From: Acinetobacter sp. TGL-Y2
Lineage (GTDB): Bacteria > Pseudomonadota > Gammaproteobacteria > Pseudomonadales > Moraxellaceae
Assembly (NCBI RefSeq): GCF_001612555.1
Contig: NZ_CP015110.1
Span: 682,001 to 746,000, forward strand
Reading direction: 5' to 3'
DNA: 64,000 nucleotides
How positions within the stretch are numbered: position 1 is the stretch's first letter; each line of letters opens with the position of its first letter. Below are positions 21,896 through 33,129 of the stretch, in pieces. Both the position numbers and the translations under genes were made by a program. The notes beneath the pieces are model-generated. The model saw only the letters and a program-made list of their open reading frames with translations. It was not told the DNA's origin and ran no database searches.

Positions 21896-22738
21896 TTATT
21901 TACCTCCTGAGCCAAGACCTGGTACGGCCATACGCTTTTCGACCCATGCCATTAAATACTTAATGCAATAGGTGATGACCAAATATACAGGTGTAGAAAG
22001 AATCAGAATAACAATGTCTTGTGAGGTTTCTTCACGCATTGTTTTGGTATAAGCAAAGAAATTTAGCACACTGAGTGCAAATAAAACCGCAGAGTTCTTA
22101 AACACGTTCATGGCTTCTGAAGTCAGTGTTGGCCAAACGATACGATAAGCCACCGGTAAAATCACATAACGGTAACTTTGGTTTTGGGTTAAACCAATCG
22201 CAAAAGCGGCATTTTTTTGACCTTGAGATACGGTATTAATACCTGCGCGAATTTGTTCAGCAATACGTGCTGCGGTATATAGACCTAATGCAAATACCCC
22301 AATAATGGCAGGATTGTCATTGAGAATATTTTGCCACCATCCTCCGTTGACCATTTCCCCACTGCCGGTGCTTAAGCTAACTGGTAGTAGTTCTGGAAAT
22401 ACAAATGCCCAAAAGAACAATTGTACAATGAGTGGAATATTTCGAAAAAGCTCGACATAACAGGTGCCAATGAAAGCTAAGAATTTGTTGGGAAGTGTAC
22501 GCATAATGCCAATGAGAGAACCTAAGGTAAACGCAATGATAAAAGCGAGTACAGCAGTCCACACCATAGTCCAGACACCTGAACCTAAGAGTTGTAACCA
22601 CGTCGGTGCATCTGCGACAGGAGAATAACTTTCACCACCAATCACTTTACAAATAGATTCCGCCCAAGTGGCTTTATCTAAACTGTATTCGTTGGAGGCT
22701 AAGCAAAATGAAGTCCAATTAAGTGAGCCAACTGACAT
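21896..22738 (-). CDS. gltJ: Amino-acid ABC transporter permease GltJ
   Basis: A 280-residue permease. An N-terminal segment of about 55 residues (NWTSFCLASNEYSLDKATW onward) precedes the helices, and a Trp-rich region VWTMVWTAVLAFIIAF begins the membrane part. The EAA loop is at GQKNAAFAIGLTQNQSYRYVILPVAYRIV. The long N-terminus is as in GltJ. The gene follows gltI after a gap containing a terminator-like hairpin. Confidence 0.88.
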   Translation of the reverse strand: MSVGSLNWTSFCLASNEYSLDKATWAESICKVIGGESYSPVADAPTWLQLLGSGVWTMVWTAVLAFIIAFTLGSLIGIMRTLPNKFLAFIGTCYVELFRNIPLIVQLFFWAFVFPELLPVSLSTGSGEMVNGGWWQNILNDNPAIIGVFALGLYTAARIAEQIRAGINTVSQGQKNAAFAIGLTQNQSYRYVILPVAYRIVWPTLTSEAMNVFKNSAVLFALSVLNFFAYTKTMREETSQDIVILILSTPVYLVITYCIKYLMAWVEKRMAVPGLGSGGK

Positions 22739-22763
22739 GTGTGCTCCTGGTTAATATTTGAAT

Positions 22764-22800
22764 TAAAAAAATGAGGTTAAAGTGAATACTTTAACCTCAT
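22764..22800 (-). terminator. Attenuator-like hairpin between gltI and gltJ
   Basis: A 13-bp perfect stem (22771-22783 with 22788-22800), 4-nt loop, followed on the minus strand by seven T. It would stop most transcripts after gltI and let some read into the permeases, so the binding protein would be made in excess. Confidence 0.75.
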
Positions 22801-22815
22801 GCTTGAAGGCTTTAT

Positions 22816-23715
22816 TTATTTGATGCCAGCATCATTTGGACTTGCTTTAAGTTTGTTGTAAGACGTACTCATTGGCATATTGAGGTTTAAGTTACGTGGT
22901 GGAATTGGTGACAAGAACCATTTTTTATAGAGTGCTGCCATTTGTCCGTTTTTCCACATGCCTGTTACTACACGGTCTGCAACTTTTTTATAGGCTGCAT
23001 CGCCTTTAGGAATCATGATGCCATAAGGTTCTGAAGACAGCACTGGACCAACAATTCTAAAGTCTTTTGGGTTTGAAGATTTGGCAATGAGTCCTGCAAG
23101 AATGTTGTCATCCATAACGAATGCAGCTGCACGACCTGAAGCCACCATCGCAAATGAATCTGAGTGGTCTTTACCGTAAACATTGTTGACGTTAATTTTT
23201 TCGCCTTTCTCACCCATTTTGATGTATTTGTCCGAAGTAGTACCTTGTGTAGTTACTACCGCTTTACCATTTAAGTCAGCAATATTTTTTACAGGTGAGT
23301 TAGCTTTAACCGCCATACGCACTTCTGTTGCATAGTAGTTGGTTGAGAAGCTGACTTGTTGTTGGCGTTGAATGGAGTTGGTGGTCGTACCGCATTCCAT
23401 GTCAATATTGCCTGCAAGCATTTCGGGAATACGAGTGGATGAAGTAACTGCTTTATATTCAACTTTTAAGTTCGGAAGTTTTAAATCTTTCTTTAGTGTA
23501 TTTGAAAAATTATTACAAATATCAATCGCATAACCCATTGGCTTACCGCCTACGATATAGGAGATCGGGTCAGATGACTCACGATATCCAATCACCACTT
23601 TGCCAGACGTTTTGATTTTAGCGAGGGTATCTGCAGCTTGAGCTTGAGAAAAAGCACTCCCAGCAAGAACAATGCCCAAGGCTGATACGAGTACTTTTGT
23701 TGATAACGTCTTCAT
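22816..23715 (-). CDS. gltI: Glutamate/aspartate ABC transporter substrate-binding protein GltI
   Basis: A 299-residue periplasmic binding protein (SBP_bac_3 family). Signal peptide with cleavage after AQA (about residue 27), then ADTLAKIKTSGKVVIGYRESSDPISY. The family's ligand-site stretches MECGTTTNSIQRQQQVSFS and VVTTQGTTSDKYI are present. First gene of the operon; the hairpin after it should raise its level over the membrane parts. Confidence 0.9.
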   Translation of the reverse strand: MKTLSTKVLVSALGIVLAGSAFSQAQAADTLAKIKTSGKVVIGYRESSDPISYIVGGKPMGYAIDICNNFSNTLKKDLKLPNLKVEYKAVTSSTRIPEMLAGNIDMECGTTTNSIQRQQQVSFSTNYYATEVRMAVKANSPVKNIADLNGKAVVTTQGTTSDKYIKMGEKGEKINVNNVYGKDHSDSFAMVASGRAAAFVMDDNILAGLIAKSSNPKDFRIVGPVLSSEPYGIMIPKGDAAYKKVADRVVTGMWKNGQMAALYKKWFLSPIPPRNLNLNMPMSTSYNKLKASPNDAGIK

Positions 23716-24227
23716 CGTGAAATCTCCATTTCTAATTTTGATGGTGTAGCGTATTGATGAACTTCATCTACTTATTGGTTATTCAAGATTCATACCACAT
23801 TTCCGTGTGGATGATTAATAATTGCCCTATCAATATTTTTATACGCTTAACCTGAATAAGTAAAGAATAAAAAAGATATCTTGTGAGTTGGTTGCTTTAG
23901 CTTAGACTCACATTAGTTGCTTTATATTGCATTGAAAACACATGATTTGCATAGAGGATTTGCTATTTATTTGGTGGATATACTTTTAAGGTATATTTTT
24001 ATAATTGATAATCATCGCTTTAAAAATATTATTTTAAGACTCTGATTAAATAGTATAAGTAAACCATACTAAATATTTATTAAAATAATGTACTTGATTT
24101 TATATATTTTATTTTTTTTAAATAGATGTCGATCTTAAAGTGAGCTTTCCAATTTCAGAAAATTTGTGTTATAAAATTATTAGGCATGATTTTTGCTTTA
24201 CGTATTAGAACAGAGAGGGATATGGTT
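23716..24227. other. Divergent intergenic region gltI / rpoN
   Basis: A 512-bp, very AT-rich region that must hold both promoters. A short inverted repeat CCACA/TGTGG (23795-23810) lies about 80 bp before gltI and could be an operator. I cannot pick a convincing -35/-10 pair for either gene and see no hidden gene. Confidence 0.45.
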
Positions 24228-25679
24228 ATGAGATTATCACTAGGACTCAAAGTTTCAAATTCTTTGTCCTTGACCCCTCAATTACAACAAGCAATCCGAT
24301 TATTACAGTTGTCAAGTTTGGAGCTAGAACAAGAAGTTCAATTGCAATTAGATAGTAATCCTTTGCTTGAAAAAGTTGAGGAAGAGAACCTCACGCAAAG
24401 TTTAGAAGAATTACATCAGGAACAAGCAGTGACGGATTTAAGCCATGAACTCAATGCAGATCATTTACCCAAAGATTTACCTGTCGATACGGAATGGGAT
24501 GATGTCTATACCCATCAATCATCTGCTATGGAAATGCCTGAGTTTGAAGATCGTGAAGATAATCATCATGTACAAGCAAGTTTAAAAGATCACGTGTTGG
24601 AACAAGTCAATTTACTACATTTTTCTCAAATAGATCGTTTGATTGCTTATTGCATCGTAGATGGGTTGGATGATAAAGGTTTTTTGGAGGAATCTGTTGA
24701 AGAGATATTAGATGCTGTGCAACGCCTTTTAGGACAAATGAATATAGAAGAAGAGGTTGAGGTTGATGAAGTGAGGGTGGTACTCAAGCATATTCAGCGT
24801 TTAGAGCCAGTGGGGGTGGGTGCACGCAGTTTGGTGGAATGTCTTTATATACAATTAGATGTACTCCCAGCTCAAACTGAACTCCGAAAAGAAGCGCTAC
24901 TGTTGTTAAAGCATTATGAGCTTTTGATTGCCAATGATTTAAATAAACTGATTAAGCAAACAGGACTGAAGCTTGAGCAGCTTAAAGGCGGTATTGCCTT
25001 ATTAAAATCGTTACAACCGTATCCGGGTTTAACATTTGAAAATAAAGATTCTGAGTATCAAGTGCCTGATGTAGTGGTGTCTAAAAAGAATGAAACCTGG
25101 CTAGTCCAACTAAATCCAGACGTTTTACCGAAGCTTCGGATTAATTCCTTTTATGCCAATATGATTAAACGTGCCGACCAAAGCGCAGACAATCAATATC
25201 TTAGAAATCAAATGTTAGATGCGAAAAATTTTATTAAAAGTGTAGATGAGCGTCATAAAACCTTATTAAAGGTGGCGTCGTGTATTGTGCGTCATCAGCT
25301 GAATTTTTTGGAGTTGGGTGCAGAAGGGATGAAACCTTTGGTGCTGCGTGATGTCGCAGAAGAAGTCGAGCTGCATGAATCGACTGTATCGCGTGTGACC
25401 ACCAATAAATTTTTACTGACACCGCGTGGTTTATTTGAGCTGAAATATTTCTTTTCAAGTCATGTGGGTACATCTACAGGTGGTGAGGCGTCGTCTACGG
25501 CCATTCGTGCCAAAATCAAAAAACTGATTTCAGATGAAAATCCCCATAAGCCATTGTCAGATAATTCTTTGGCGAAAATGCTCAATGACGATGGTATAGA
25601 GGTGGCAAGAAGAACGGTCGCAAAATATCGCGAATCGTTACATATTCCTGCATCCTCTGATCGAAAGGTCTTGATCTAA
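24228..25679 (+). CDS. rpoN: RNA polymerase sigma-54 factor RpoN
   Basis: Sigma-54 directs RNA polymerase to -24/-12 promoters and needs AAA+ enhancer-binding activators. The 483-residue protein has the Gln/Leu-rich activator-interacting region at 1-50 (SLGLKVSNSLSLTPQLQQAI), an acidic linker (about 55-120), the core-binding domain, the helix-turn-helix (VAEEVELHESTVSRVTTNK), and the invariant RpoN box ARRTVAKYRE near the C-terminus. The start at 24228 sits 8 bp after GAGAGGGA; ATGs at 24222 and 24186 are poorer by spacing and conservation. hpf follows, as in many Proteobacteria. Confidence 0.96.
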   Translation: MRLSLGLKVSNSLSLTPQLQQAIRLLQLSSLELEQEVQLQLDSNPLLEKVEEENLTQSLEELHQEQAVTDLSHELNADHLPKDLPVDTEWDDVYTHQSSAMEMPEFEDREDNHHVQASLKDHVLEQVNLLHFSQIDRLIAYCIVDGLDDKGFLEESVEEILDAVQRLLGQMNIEEEVEVDEVRVVLKHIQRLEPVGVGARSLVECLYIQLDVLPAQTELRKEALLLLKHYELLIANDLNKLIKQTGLKLEQLKGGIALLKSLQPYPGLTFENKDSEYQVPDVVVSKKNETWLVQLNPDVLPKLRINSFYANMIKRADQSADNQYLRNQMLDAKNFIKSVDERHKTLLKVASCIVRHQLNFLELGAEGMKPLVLRDVAEEVELHESTVSRVTTNKFLLTPRGLFELKYFFSSHVGTSTGGEASSTAIRAKIKKLISDENPHKPLSDNSLAKMLNDDGIEVARRTVAKYRESLHIPASSDRKVLI

Positions 25680-25700
25680 AAATTGAAATGTGACTATTCT

Positions 25701-25737
25701 AGAGCTTCATTATGACGAAATAATGAATCTCTTTTTT
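25701..25737 (+). terminator. rpoN terminator
   Basis: AGAG-TTCATTAT / ATAATGAA-CTCT stem with one mismatch, 5-nt loop region, then TTTTTT. 21 bp past the rpoN stop. Confidence 0.78.
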
Positions 25738-25865
25738 ATTTATACAAGGCTTATCGAAATGATTATATAAATGATTTTTCAGAATTTTTCCTATAGTGAA
25801 TATTCTGCTCTTTAATCTTTCGATTATGACTTGCTCACATGTTGAAGAAGGCGAGGGATAGGATT

Positions 25866-26204
25866 ATGCAAATAACAATTCGTGGACATCATCTCAGTAT
25901 TACTCCTGCTATTGAAGCGAATATTCGTTGTAAATTTACCGAAATGACCAAGCACCTCGATCAGGTGAATAGCATGCAGGTAAAACTCAGTAAAGACCAT
26001 CAAGTCGATAAACGTTCAAAAAAAGGCAGTGCCAACCATATTGCTGAAGCCATTGTACGTTTGCCTGGAGTAGAGTTTTTCGCACAAGCGACGGGAGATG
26101 ATATGTATGCCTTGATCAAAAAACTCACAGAGAAAATAAAAAAGCAGTTATTGCGTTATCGTAAAATGCAGATGAACTTTCAACCGATGCTGTTAGAGGC
26201 ATAA
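25866..26204 (+). CDS. hpf: Ribosome hibernation promoting factor (short HPF)
   Basis: A 112-residue protein of the HPF/RaiA family that binds the 30S decoding site and promotes 100S dimers in stationary phase. MQITIRGHHLSITPAIEANI opens the beta-alpha fold, and ATGDDMYALIKKLTEKIKKQL is the conserved second helix. It lacks the long C-terminal dimerisation domain, so it is the short form. The ATG at 25866 is preferred over an in-frame start at 25839; a purine-rich ribosome site (GAGGGATAGG) precedes it. Its position after rpoN is the classic arrangement. Confidence 0.93.
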   Translation: MQITIRGHHLSITPAIEANIRCKFTEMTKHLDQVNSMQVKLSKDHQVDKRSKKGSANHIAEAIVRLPGVEFFAQATGDDMYALIKKLTEKIKKQLLRYRKMQMNFQPMLLEA

Positions 26205-26222
26205 TTGAATTGAAATTGAGAA

Positions 26223-26248
26223 AAAGAGGTTGAATAACCTCTTTTTTT
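26223..26248 (+). terminator. hpf terminator
   Basis: AAAGAGGTT / AACCTCTTT stem, 4-nt loop, then seven T. About 20 bp after the hpf stop. Confidence 0.87.
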
Positions 26249-26343
26249 ATAGATAAATTGTATGAGCTGCTGAATAAACCTGATCAATTATAGTAAAATA
26301 CTCGGTTTTTACACTATCGATCGTCCCATGAGAGGTCTTTGCA

Positions 26344-26595
26344 ATGAATAGTGAACAGCTCACTGATATTTTGAAAGCTGCTTTCCCTGCTGCTGAAATT
26401 GCCGTAAGTGGACAAGGCGGAAAGTTTGACCTCCGTATTGTAGATGATCAATTTGAGGCTAAACGTACCGTTGCTCGTCAACAGTCGGTTTATGCTCCGC
26501 TCAATGACTATATTAAAAGTGGCGAAGTTCACGCTGTGACTATCCGCGCAATGACAAAAGAAGAATGGCGCAAAGCTAGTCTTTTCGGAGCTTAA
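26344..26595 (+). CDS. ibaG: BolA-family protein IbaG
   Basis: An 83-residue BolA-like protein. The KFDLRIVDDQFEAKRTVARQQSVYAPLNDYI core and the GEVHAVTIRAMTKEEW tail are the family fold; VHAVT holds the conserved His used to bind a shared [2Fe-2S] cluster with monothiol glutaredoxin. The acidic, cysteine-free form directly upstream of murA (6-bp gap) is IbaG (YrbA) rather than BolA. Linked to acid stress and iron-sulfur trafficking in E. coli. Good ribosome site (GAGAGG). Confidence 0.9.
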   Translation: MNSEQLTDILKAAFPAAEIAVSGQGGKFDLRIVDDQFEAKRTVARQQSVYAPLNDYIKSGEVHAVTIRAMTKEEWRKASLFGA

Positions 26596-26601
26596 CAATA
26601 G

Positions 26602-28559
<1,958 letters not shown>

Positions 28560-28580
28560 TTTGATTTAAGTTCTAGAAAC

Positions 28581-28606
28581 AAACCGTCCGTGAGGGCGGT
28601 TTTTTT
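28581..28606 (+). terminator. murA-hisG terminator
   Basis: AAACCG-CC / GG-CGGTTT hairpin around GTGA with a T-tail, about 20 bp past hisG. Confidence 0.85.
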
Positions 28607-28929
28607 CTTAAAGCGAAGTAAAAGAGAATTATTTTTGTATTCAATGTTTTATCAGATTGCAGTGCCCAATGATCTATTGTCATTCAGCACTACCAGAATA
28701 AACAACGATGATGTTTAGAGCATATCGATAGCTGAAGGATTGCATGAATTTCATGTTCAAACTGGCATGATTCTTCAGAAGAATTGAACACAACCACTCG
28801 GGATAATGCATCAATAAAATCAACCGCTATTTTCAATAAAACTCATTGACTTGGTAGCATAATCATAACCACAAAGGCTTTGAAACAAGGTAAACTTGAG
28901 CTTCCGTATATTTTATTGTGGATAAATTG
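28607..28929 (+). other. hisG-hisD intergenic region
   Basis: About 320 bp after the hisG terminator with no gene. TTGACT at 28846-28851 is a possible -35 of the hisD promoter, but no good -10 stands at the right distance. No leader-peptide run of His codons is seen, so classical his attenuation is not supported. Confidence 0.45.
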
Positions 28930-30219
28930 ATGCGACGTTTATCGACTCAAGATCAAAATTTCAAACAAATTTTTGCTGATTTGTTGGCTTTTGAAACTGT
29001 GAGTGACCCAGAGCTGTTAAAAACCGTAGATCAAATCATTGCCGACGTTCGTCAGCATGGTGATGCCCATGTGCTTAAATTGACTCAACAGTTCGACCGA
29101 CATCCAGCGCATCAATTTTCAGACCTCGAAATTTCTCAAGCTGAGCTTAAAACGGCATTTGATGGTTTGAGCACCGAAGTGCGTGAAGCTTTGGAAATGG
29201 CGGCAGATCGTGTGCGTGAATTTCATCAAGCCCAAAAACAAGAGGGCTGGAGCTATGTGGATGCATTGGGCAATACCTTAGGTCAAAAAGTAACGCCATT
29301 GGATCGTGTCGGTATTTATGTTCCAGGTGGCTTAGCGTCTTATCCATCGTCCGTACTGATGAACGCTGTTCCTGCACATGTGGCAGGCGTACTTGAAATT
29401 ATTATGGTGGTTCCTGCTCCAAATGGCGAACTCAATCCATTGGTATTGGCAGCTGCGTATTTGGCAGGTGTGAGTCGTGTATTTACCATGGGTGGAGCGC
29501 AAGCGATTGCTGCATTGGCCTATGGTACAGAGACCATTCCAAGTGTGGATAAAATCACAGGACCTGGAAATCGTTTCGTTGCTGCGGCAAAACGTGCGGT
29601 GTTTGGTCAAGTCGGAATCGATATGATTGCAGGACCTTCGGAAATTTTGGTTTATGCAGAAGGTGCAAATAATCCAAAATGGTTAGCCATGGATTTATTG
29701 TCACAAGCTGAACATGACACGGTGGCTCAAGCGGTATTTATGAGTCCAGATGAGCAGTTATTAAATGATGTAGCTGAAGCCATTGAAGCGCATTTAAAAC
29801 AATTGCCAAAAGCAGATATTGCCCGTACGTCTATTGCCAATCGTGGTGCTTTAGTTTTAGTGAAAGATCGTGCAGAAGCGATTGAGTTGATTAACCAAGT
29901 TGCGCCTGAGCATTTACAACTGTGCTTAGATGAGGCAGAAGTTATGGCTGAACAGATTCGTCATGCGGGTGCTATTTTTATGGGACGTTTCACGCCAGAA
30001 GCGATTGGTGATTATTGTGCAGGTCCGAACCACGTTCTACCGACTTCGGGCACAGCACGTTTTTCATCGCCACTTGGCGTATATGATTTTCAAAAGCGTT
30101 CGAGTTTGATTATGTGTTCTGAGCAAGGGGTAAAACCTTTGGCGAGAACTGCAGATATCTTGGCGCAACAAGAAAACTTAGATGCACATGCAAGATCAGC
30201 ACGTTATCGTTATCAGTAA
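28930..30219 (+). CDS. hisD: Histidinol dehydrogenase HisD
   Basis: HisD oxidises histidinol to histidine in two NAD-dependent steps, with zinc. The 429-residue protein shows VGIYVPGGLASYPSSVLMN, KITGPGNRFVAAAKR, GIDMIAGPSEILV, the zinc/catalytic stretch LSQAEHD, NQVAPEHLQL, and GPNHVLPTSGTARFSSPLGV. The start at 28930 (MRRLSTQDQNF) is chosen for family fit; a GTG at 28918 in frame adds four residues. The gene opens the second his unit with hisC. Confidence 0.96.
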   Translation: MRRLSTQDQNFKQIFADLLAFETVSDPELLKTVDQIIADVRQHGDAHVLKLTQQFDRHPAHQFSDLEISQAELKTAFDGLSTEVREALEMAADRVREFHQAQKQEGWSYVDALGNTLGQKVTPLDRVGIYVPGGLASYPSSVLMNAVPAHVAGVLEIIMVVPAPNGELNPLVLAAAYLAGVSRVFTMGGAQAIAALAYGTETIPSVDKITGPGNRFVAAAKRAVFGQVGIDMIAGPSEILVYAEGANNPKWLAMDLLSQAEHDTVAQAVFMSPDEQLLNDVAEAIEAHLKQLPKADIARTSIANRGALVLVKDRAEAIELINQVAPEHLQLCLDEAEVMAEQIRHAGAIFMGRFTPEAIGDYCAGPNHVLPTSGTARFSSPLGVYDFQKRSSLIMCSEQGVKPLARTADILAQQENLDAHARSARYRYQ

Positions 30220-30230
30220 TTAAAAATTAT

Positions 30231-30356
30231 GAAACCTCTCCCGAACCCTCTCCTGAAAGGAAAGAGGACTTACATTATAAAATCAGATGTTTACTGAGTT
30301 ATTTTGTTAAGAGATGAAGATTCCTCTCCCTGTGGGAGAGGTTAGGTGAGGGTTTT
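30231..30356. repeat. REP-like inverted repeat pair between hisD and hisC
   Basis: Two related C/T- and G/A-rich units in opposite orientation (about 30231-30270 and 30321-30356). Each is itself a small hairpin (CCTCTCC...GGAAAGAGG; CTCTCCCTGTGGGAGAG). The composition differs from the flanks and looks like a dispersed intergenic palindromic element. Confidence 0.65.
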
Positions 30357-30373
30357 AAATAAGAGAAAATAAA

Positions 30374-31471
30374 ATGTCAAAGATCACATCAGAACAAATG
30401 CGTTTTTGGAGTCCAGAAGTACGGGAATTACAGCCGTATGTGCCGGGTGAACAACCTAAAATCCAAAATTTATTAAAACTGAATACCAATGAAAATCCAT
30501 ATCCGCCGTCACCAAAAGTGGTTGCAGCGGTTCAAGCGGTATTGGAAAATTCTGCGGATGCGCTGCGTTTGTATCCAGATCCAGATGCAACAGCATTAAA
30601 ACAAGCGATTGCAAAGCAACAACATGTTCCAGTTGAACATGTGTTTGTCGGTAATGGCTCAGACGAAGTTTTGGCGCATATTTTCAAAGCTTTTTTTGTG
30701 CAGGAAAAGCCGATTCTATATCCAGATATTACCTATAGTTTTTATCCTGTGTATAGCCAGTTTTTTGGGTTATCGGCAAACACTAAAATATTGCCTTTAA
30801 ATAATGATTTTGAAATCGTGGTCGATGACTATAAACAGCCGAATGGTGGCATAATCATTACCAATCCGAATGCGCCGACCAGTATTGCACTCGGTTTATC
30901 TGCGATAGAAGAAGTCCTTCAAGCCAATCCAGATTCGGTTGTGGTCATTGATGAAGCCTATGTCGATTTTGGTGCCCAATCAGCTGTTGATTTGGTAGAA
31001 AAATATGACAATTTAGTGGTTTGTCAAACCACATCAAAATCACGATCTTTAGCTGGATTACGGGTGGGTTTTGCTATTGCGCAACCGCATTTGATTGCTG
31101 CACTTGATGTTGTGAAAAATAGTTTTAATTCATTTCCAATTGATCGCTTTGCAATAGCAGCGGCAGTTGCCTCTTTTGAAGATCAAGCTTATTTTGAAGC
31201 TCAAACTCAAAAGGTGATTGCAAGTCGTGAAAAGCTGGTTGCTCAATTGACAGAAATGGGTTTTAAGGTTTTACCCTCAAGTGCCAATTTTATTTTTACC
31301 ACTTTAGCTACTCACGATGCGGGTGAATTGGCTGCGAAACTGCGTGCGCAAGGGATTATTGTGCGTCACTTCAATAAGCCAAGAATCAATCAGTATTTGC
31401 GTATTACCATTGGAACAGATGAGCAAAATCAGCGGTTAGTGAACACATTGAAAAACGATATTTTGGCTTAA
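30374..31471 (+). CDS. hisC: Histidinol-phosphate aminotransferase HisC
   Basis: A 365-residue PLP enzyme (fold type I) that makes histidinol phosphate from imidazole-acetol phosphate and glutamate. N-terminal [12 protein letters not shown] (substrate and PLP contacts), [30 protein letters not shown] (PLP-binding Asp/Tyr), the PLP Lys in [15 protein letters not shown], and the substrate Arg in QYLRITIGT are all present. A REP-like element lies on each side, with the ribosome site (AAGAGA) just beyond the left one. Downstream it is convergent with pabB. Confidence 0.96.
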   Translation: MSKITSEQMRFWSPEVRELQPYVPGEQPKIQNLLKLNTNENPYPPSPKVVAAVQAVLENSADALRLYPDPDATALKQAIAKQQHVPVEHVFVGNGSDEVLAHIFKAFFVQEKPILYPDITYSFYPVYSQFFGLSANTKILPLNNDFEIVVDDYKQPNGGIIITNPNAPTSIALGLSAIEEVLQANPDSVVVIDEAYVDFGAQSAVDLVEKYDNLVVCQTTSKSRSLAGLRVGFAIAQPHLIAALDVVKNSFNSFPIDRFAIAAAVASFEDQAYFEAQTQKVIASREKLVAQLTEMGFKVLPSSANFIFTTLATHDAGELAAKLRAQGIIVRHFNKPRINQYLRITIGTDEQNQRLVNTLKNDILA

Positions 31472-31474
31472 TCT

Positions 31475-31535
31475 AATCCCTCCCTTTGATAAAGGGAGGA
31501 GTTCCCTCCTTGAGTAAAGGAGGGTTAGGGGGGGT
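31475..31535. repeat. REP-like double hairpin after hisC
   Basis: CCTCCCTTT..AAAGGGAGG followed by CCCTCCTT..AAAGGAGGG and a G-run. Same C/T- and G/A-rich style as the hisD-hisC element but not the same sequence. It starts 4 bp after the hisC stop and may end transcription. Confidence 0.6.
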
Positions 31536-31566
31536 AATGTTTGAAAATGATTTTTCAATTATTCTT

Positions 31567-32952
31567 TTATTTTGGCTTATACCAAGTATTTAACAAATCC
31601 AGCATCGCTTCAACTTTATCAAAACATTCTTGATATTCTGCGTCACAATCTGATGCAATCGTAATGCCACCGCCTGCCCAAATTGAAATATCATCTGCTT
31701 GTTTTTGAAGGGTTCGAATTAAAATATTCCACGAACCAGTGCCATCAAAATTAAAATAACCCATAGAGCCGCAGTAGACACCGCGCTGTGTAGGTTCTAA
31801 TTCTTCAATGATTTGCATTGCACGAATTTTTGGTGCACCTGTGATTGATCCACCTGGTAAGGCATTGAGCAATACATCCAAAGGATTAACCCCAGTTTGT
31901 AGCGTTGCCGTGACTTCACTGACCATATGGTGCACCTGATTAAACGACTCAATCTCAAACAGTTTTGGGGTATGTACTGAACCTTTTTCAGCAAAGACGC
32001 TCAGGTCATTACGCAGTAAATCTACAATCATTACATTTTCCGCTTGATCTTTTTGCGAGTTGATCAAGGTCTGCTTTGAGACTTCGTCTTTTATAGGATC
32101 TGCATAGCGTGGCATCGTCCCTTTAATCGGTTTGGTGGTGATTTTACCGTGAGCTTCAAAGTCAATAAACAATTCAGGGGAGCAGCTTAATATTTCAAAG
32201 TCGCCCACCTTTAGATATCCCGAATAAGGCGCATTGGTCAGCGTCCAAAAAGCATCAGCTGTATGAACCAATTGACCTGCTGCCTTTGCGCTAAACGCTT
32301 GGGTTAAATTGATCTGATAACAATCTCCAGCACGAATATATGCTTGTACTTTATCGAATGCAGTTTGATACTCAGATTTTTTCCAATGGGCTATACAAGG
32401 TGTGAGTAGCTCAAAGTCTGCTTTAGTTATTTGGTTTAACGCTTGTAGGACTTGCTCAAAAATTTGTTCAGCCTGTTTTTCGGTGCTAACGAAATGCCAT
32501 TCACCATTTTCGCATGTTAAAAAGCTTTGGTAATTGCCCATAAATGCATTGGGTTGGGCTTTTAAGTTCGAACTAATATGTCTGCTTGCTGCAAAATTAT
32601 AATCAAAGAAACCGATATAACCGCCGTTAAACTCTCGAGGCTTCAAAGGCGTTTGTGCTGGTGAAAACTGCACAAATTCTTCAAAATTTTTGATCGTTTC
32701 ATTTTGTAAATATTTTAAGCCGACATGACGAGAGTAGCAGCTAAATTTATCTTTAAATTGCACACAGTAATGTAAAGGCAAAATGCCAATAACGGGTTGA
32801 TGGTGATTTTCAAGATAAACACAGCCAAATATTGTCTGTAATTTTTCTAAAATTTTACCAATAGAAATGCTCAATAAATTTAAATTTTTTTTGAAAAAAT
32901 AAGGGGTTAATGCTTGCGATTTGTTACGCTCTTTCTCGGGAATATGTATCAT
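31567..32952 (-). CDS. pabB: Aminodeoxychorismate synthase component I PabB
   Basis: PabB converts chorismate, with ammonia from PabA, to 4-amino-4-deoxychorismate for folate synthesis. The 461-residue protein has the chorismate-binding fold. KPIKGTMPR carries the Lys of PIKGT that separates PabB from anthranilate synthase TrpE (PLAGT). VMIVDLLRNDLS, GSITGAPKIRAMQIIEELEPTQRGVYCGSMGYF and WAGGGITIASDCDAEYQECFDK are the other conserved blocks. No PabC fusion. The start at 32952 has no clear ribosome site, so a start somewhat downstream is possible. Confidence 0.92.
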   Translation of the reverse strand: MIHIPEKERNKSQALTPYFFKKNLNLLSISIGKILEKLQTIFGCVYLENHHQPVIGILPLHYCVQFKDKFSCYSRHVGLKYLQNETIKNFEEFVQFSPAQTPLKPREFNGGYIGFFDYNFAASRHISSNLKAQPNAFMGNYQSFLTCENGEWHFVSTEKQAEQIFEQVLQALNQITKADFELLTPCIAHWKKSEYQTAFDKVQAYIRAGDCYQINLTQAFSAKAAGQLVHTADAFWTLTNAPYSGYLKVGDFEILSCSPELFIDFEAHGKITTKPIKGTMPRYADPIKDEVSKQTLINSQKDQAENVMIVDLLRNDLSVFAEKGSVHTPKLFEIESFNQVHHMVSEVTATLQTGVNPLDVLLNALPGGSITGAPKIRAMQIIEELEPTQRGVYCGSMGYFNFDGTGSWNILIRTLQKQADDISIWAGGGITIASDCDAEYQECFDKVEAMLDLLNTWYKPK

Positions 32953-33077
32953 AAATATTAAACCAGTTCACACTAATACCACTTATCGGGAATAAGTCTA
33001 AATTTCCAAACAGATATTGATCATACGATAACATAAGGTTAATTTAATAAGGCAAATCGGACTGCTCAAGGATTGAC

Positions 33078-33112
33078 GTTTCAGTTGTAAAAAAACAAAA
33101 AACAACCGAAAC
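33078..33112 (+). promoter_or_regulatory. Inverted repeat in the filA leader
   Basis: GTTTCAGTTG (33078-33087) and CAACCGAAAC (33103-33112) pair with one mismatch around an A-rich loop, just before the leader ORF and filA. It overlaps a TTGACG (33073-33078) that could be a -35. It is either an operator or a 5' RNA hairpin. Confidence 0.55.
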
Positions 33113-33129
33113 ACGGAGAGTGGTTAAAA

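Noticed and set aside
28607..28929. Histidine leader-peptide attenuation before hisD
   Set aside because: No short ORF with a run of His codons and no alternative terminator/antiterminator hairpins.
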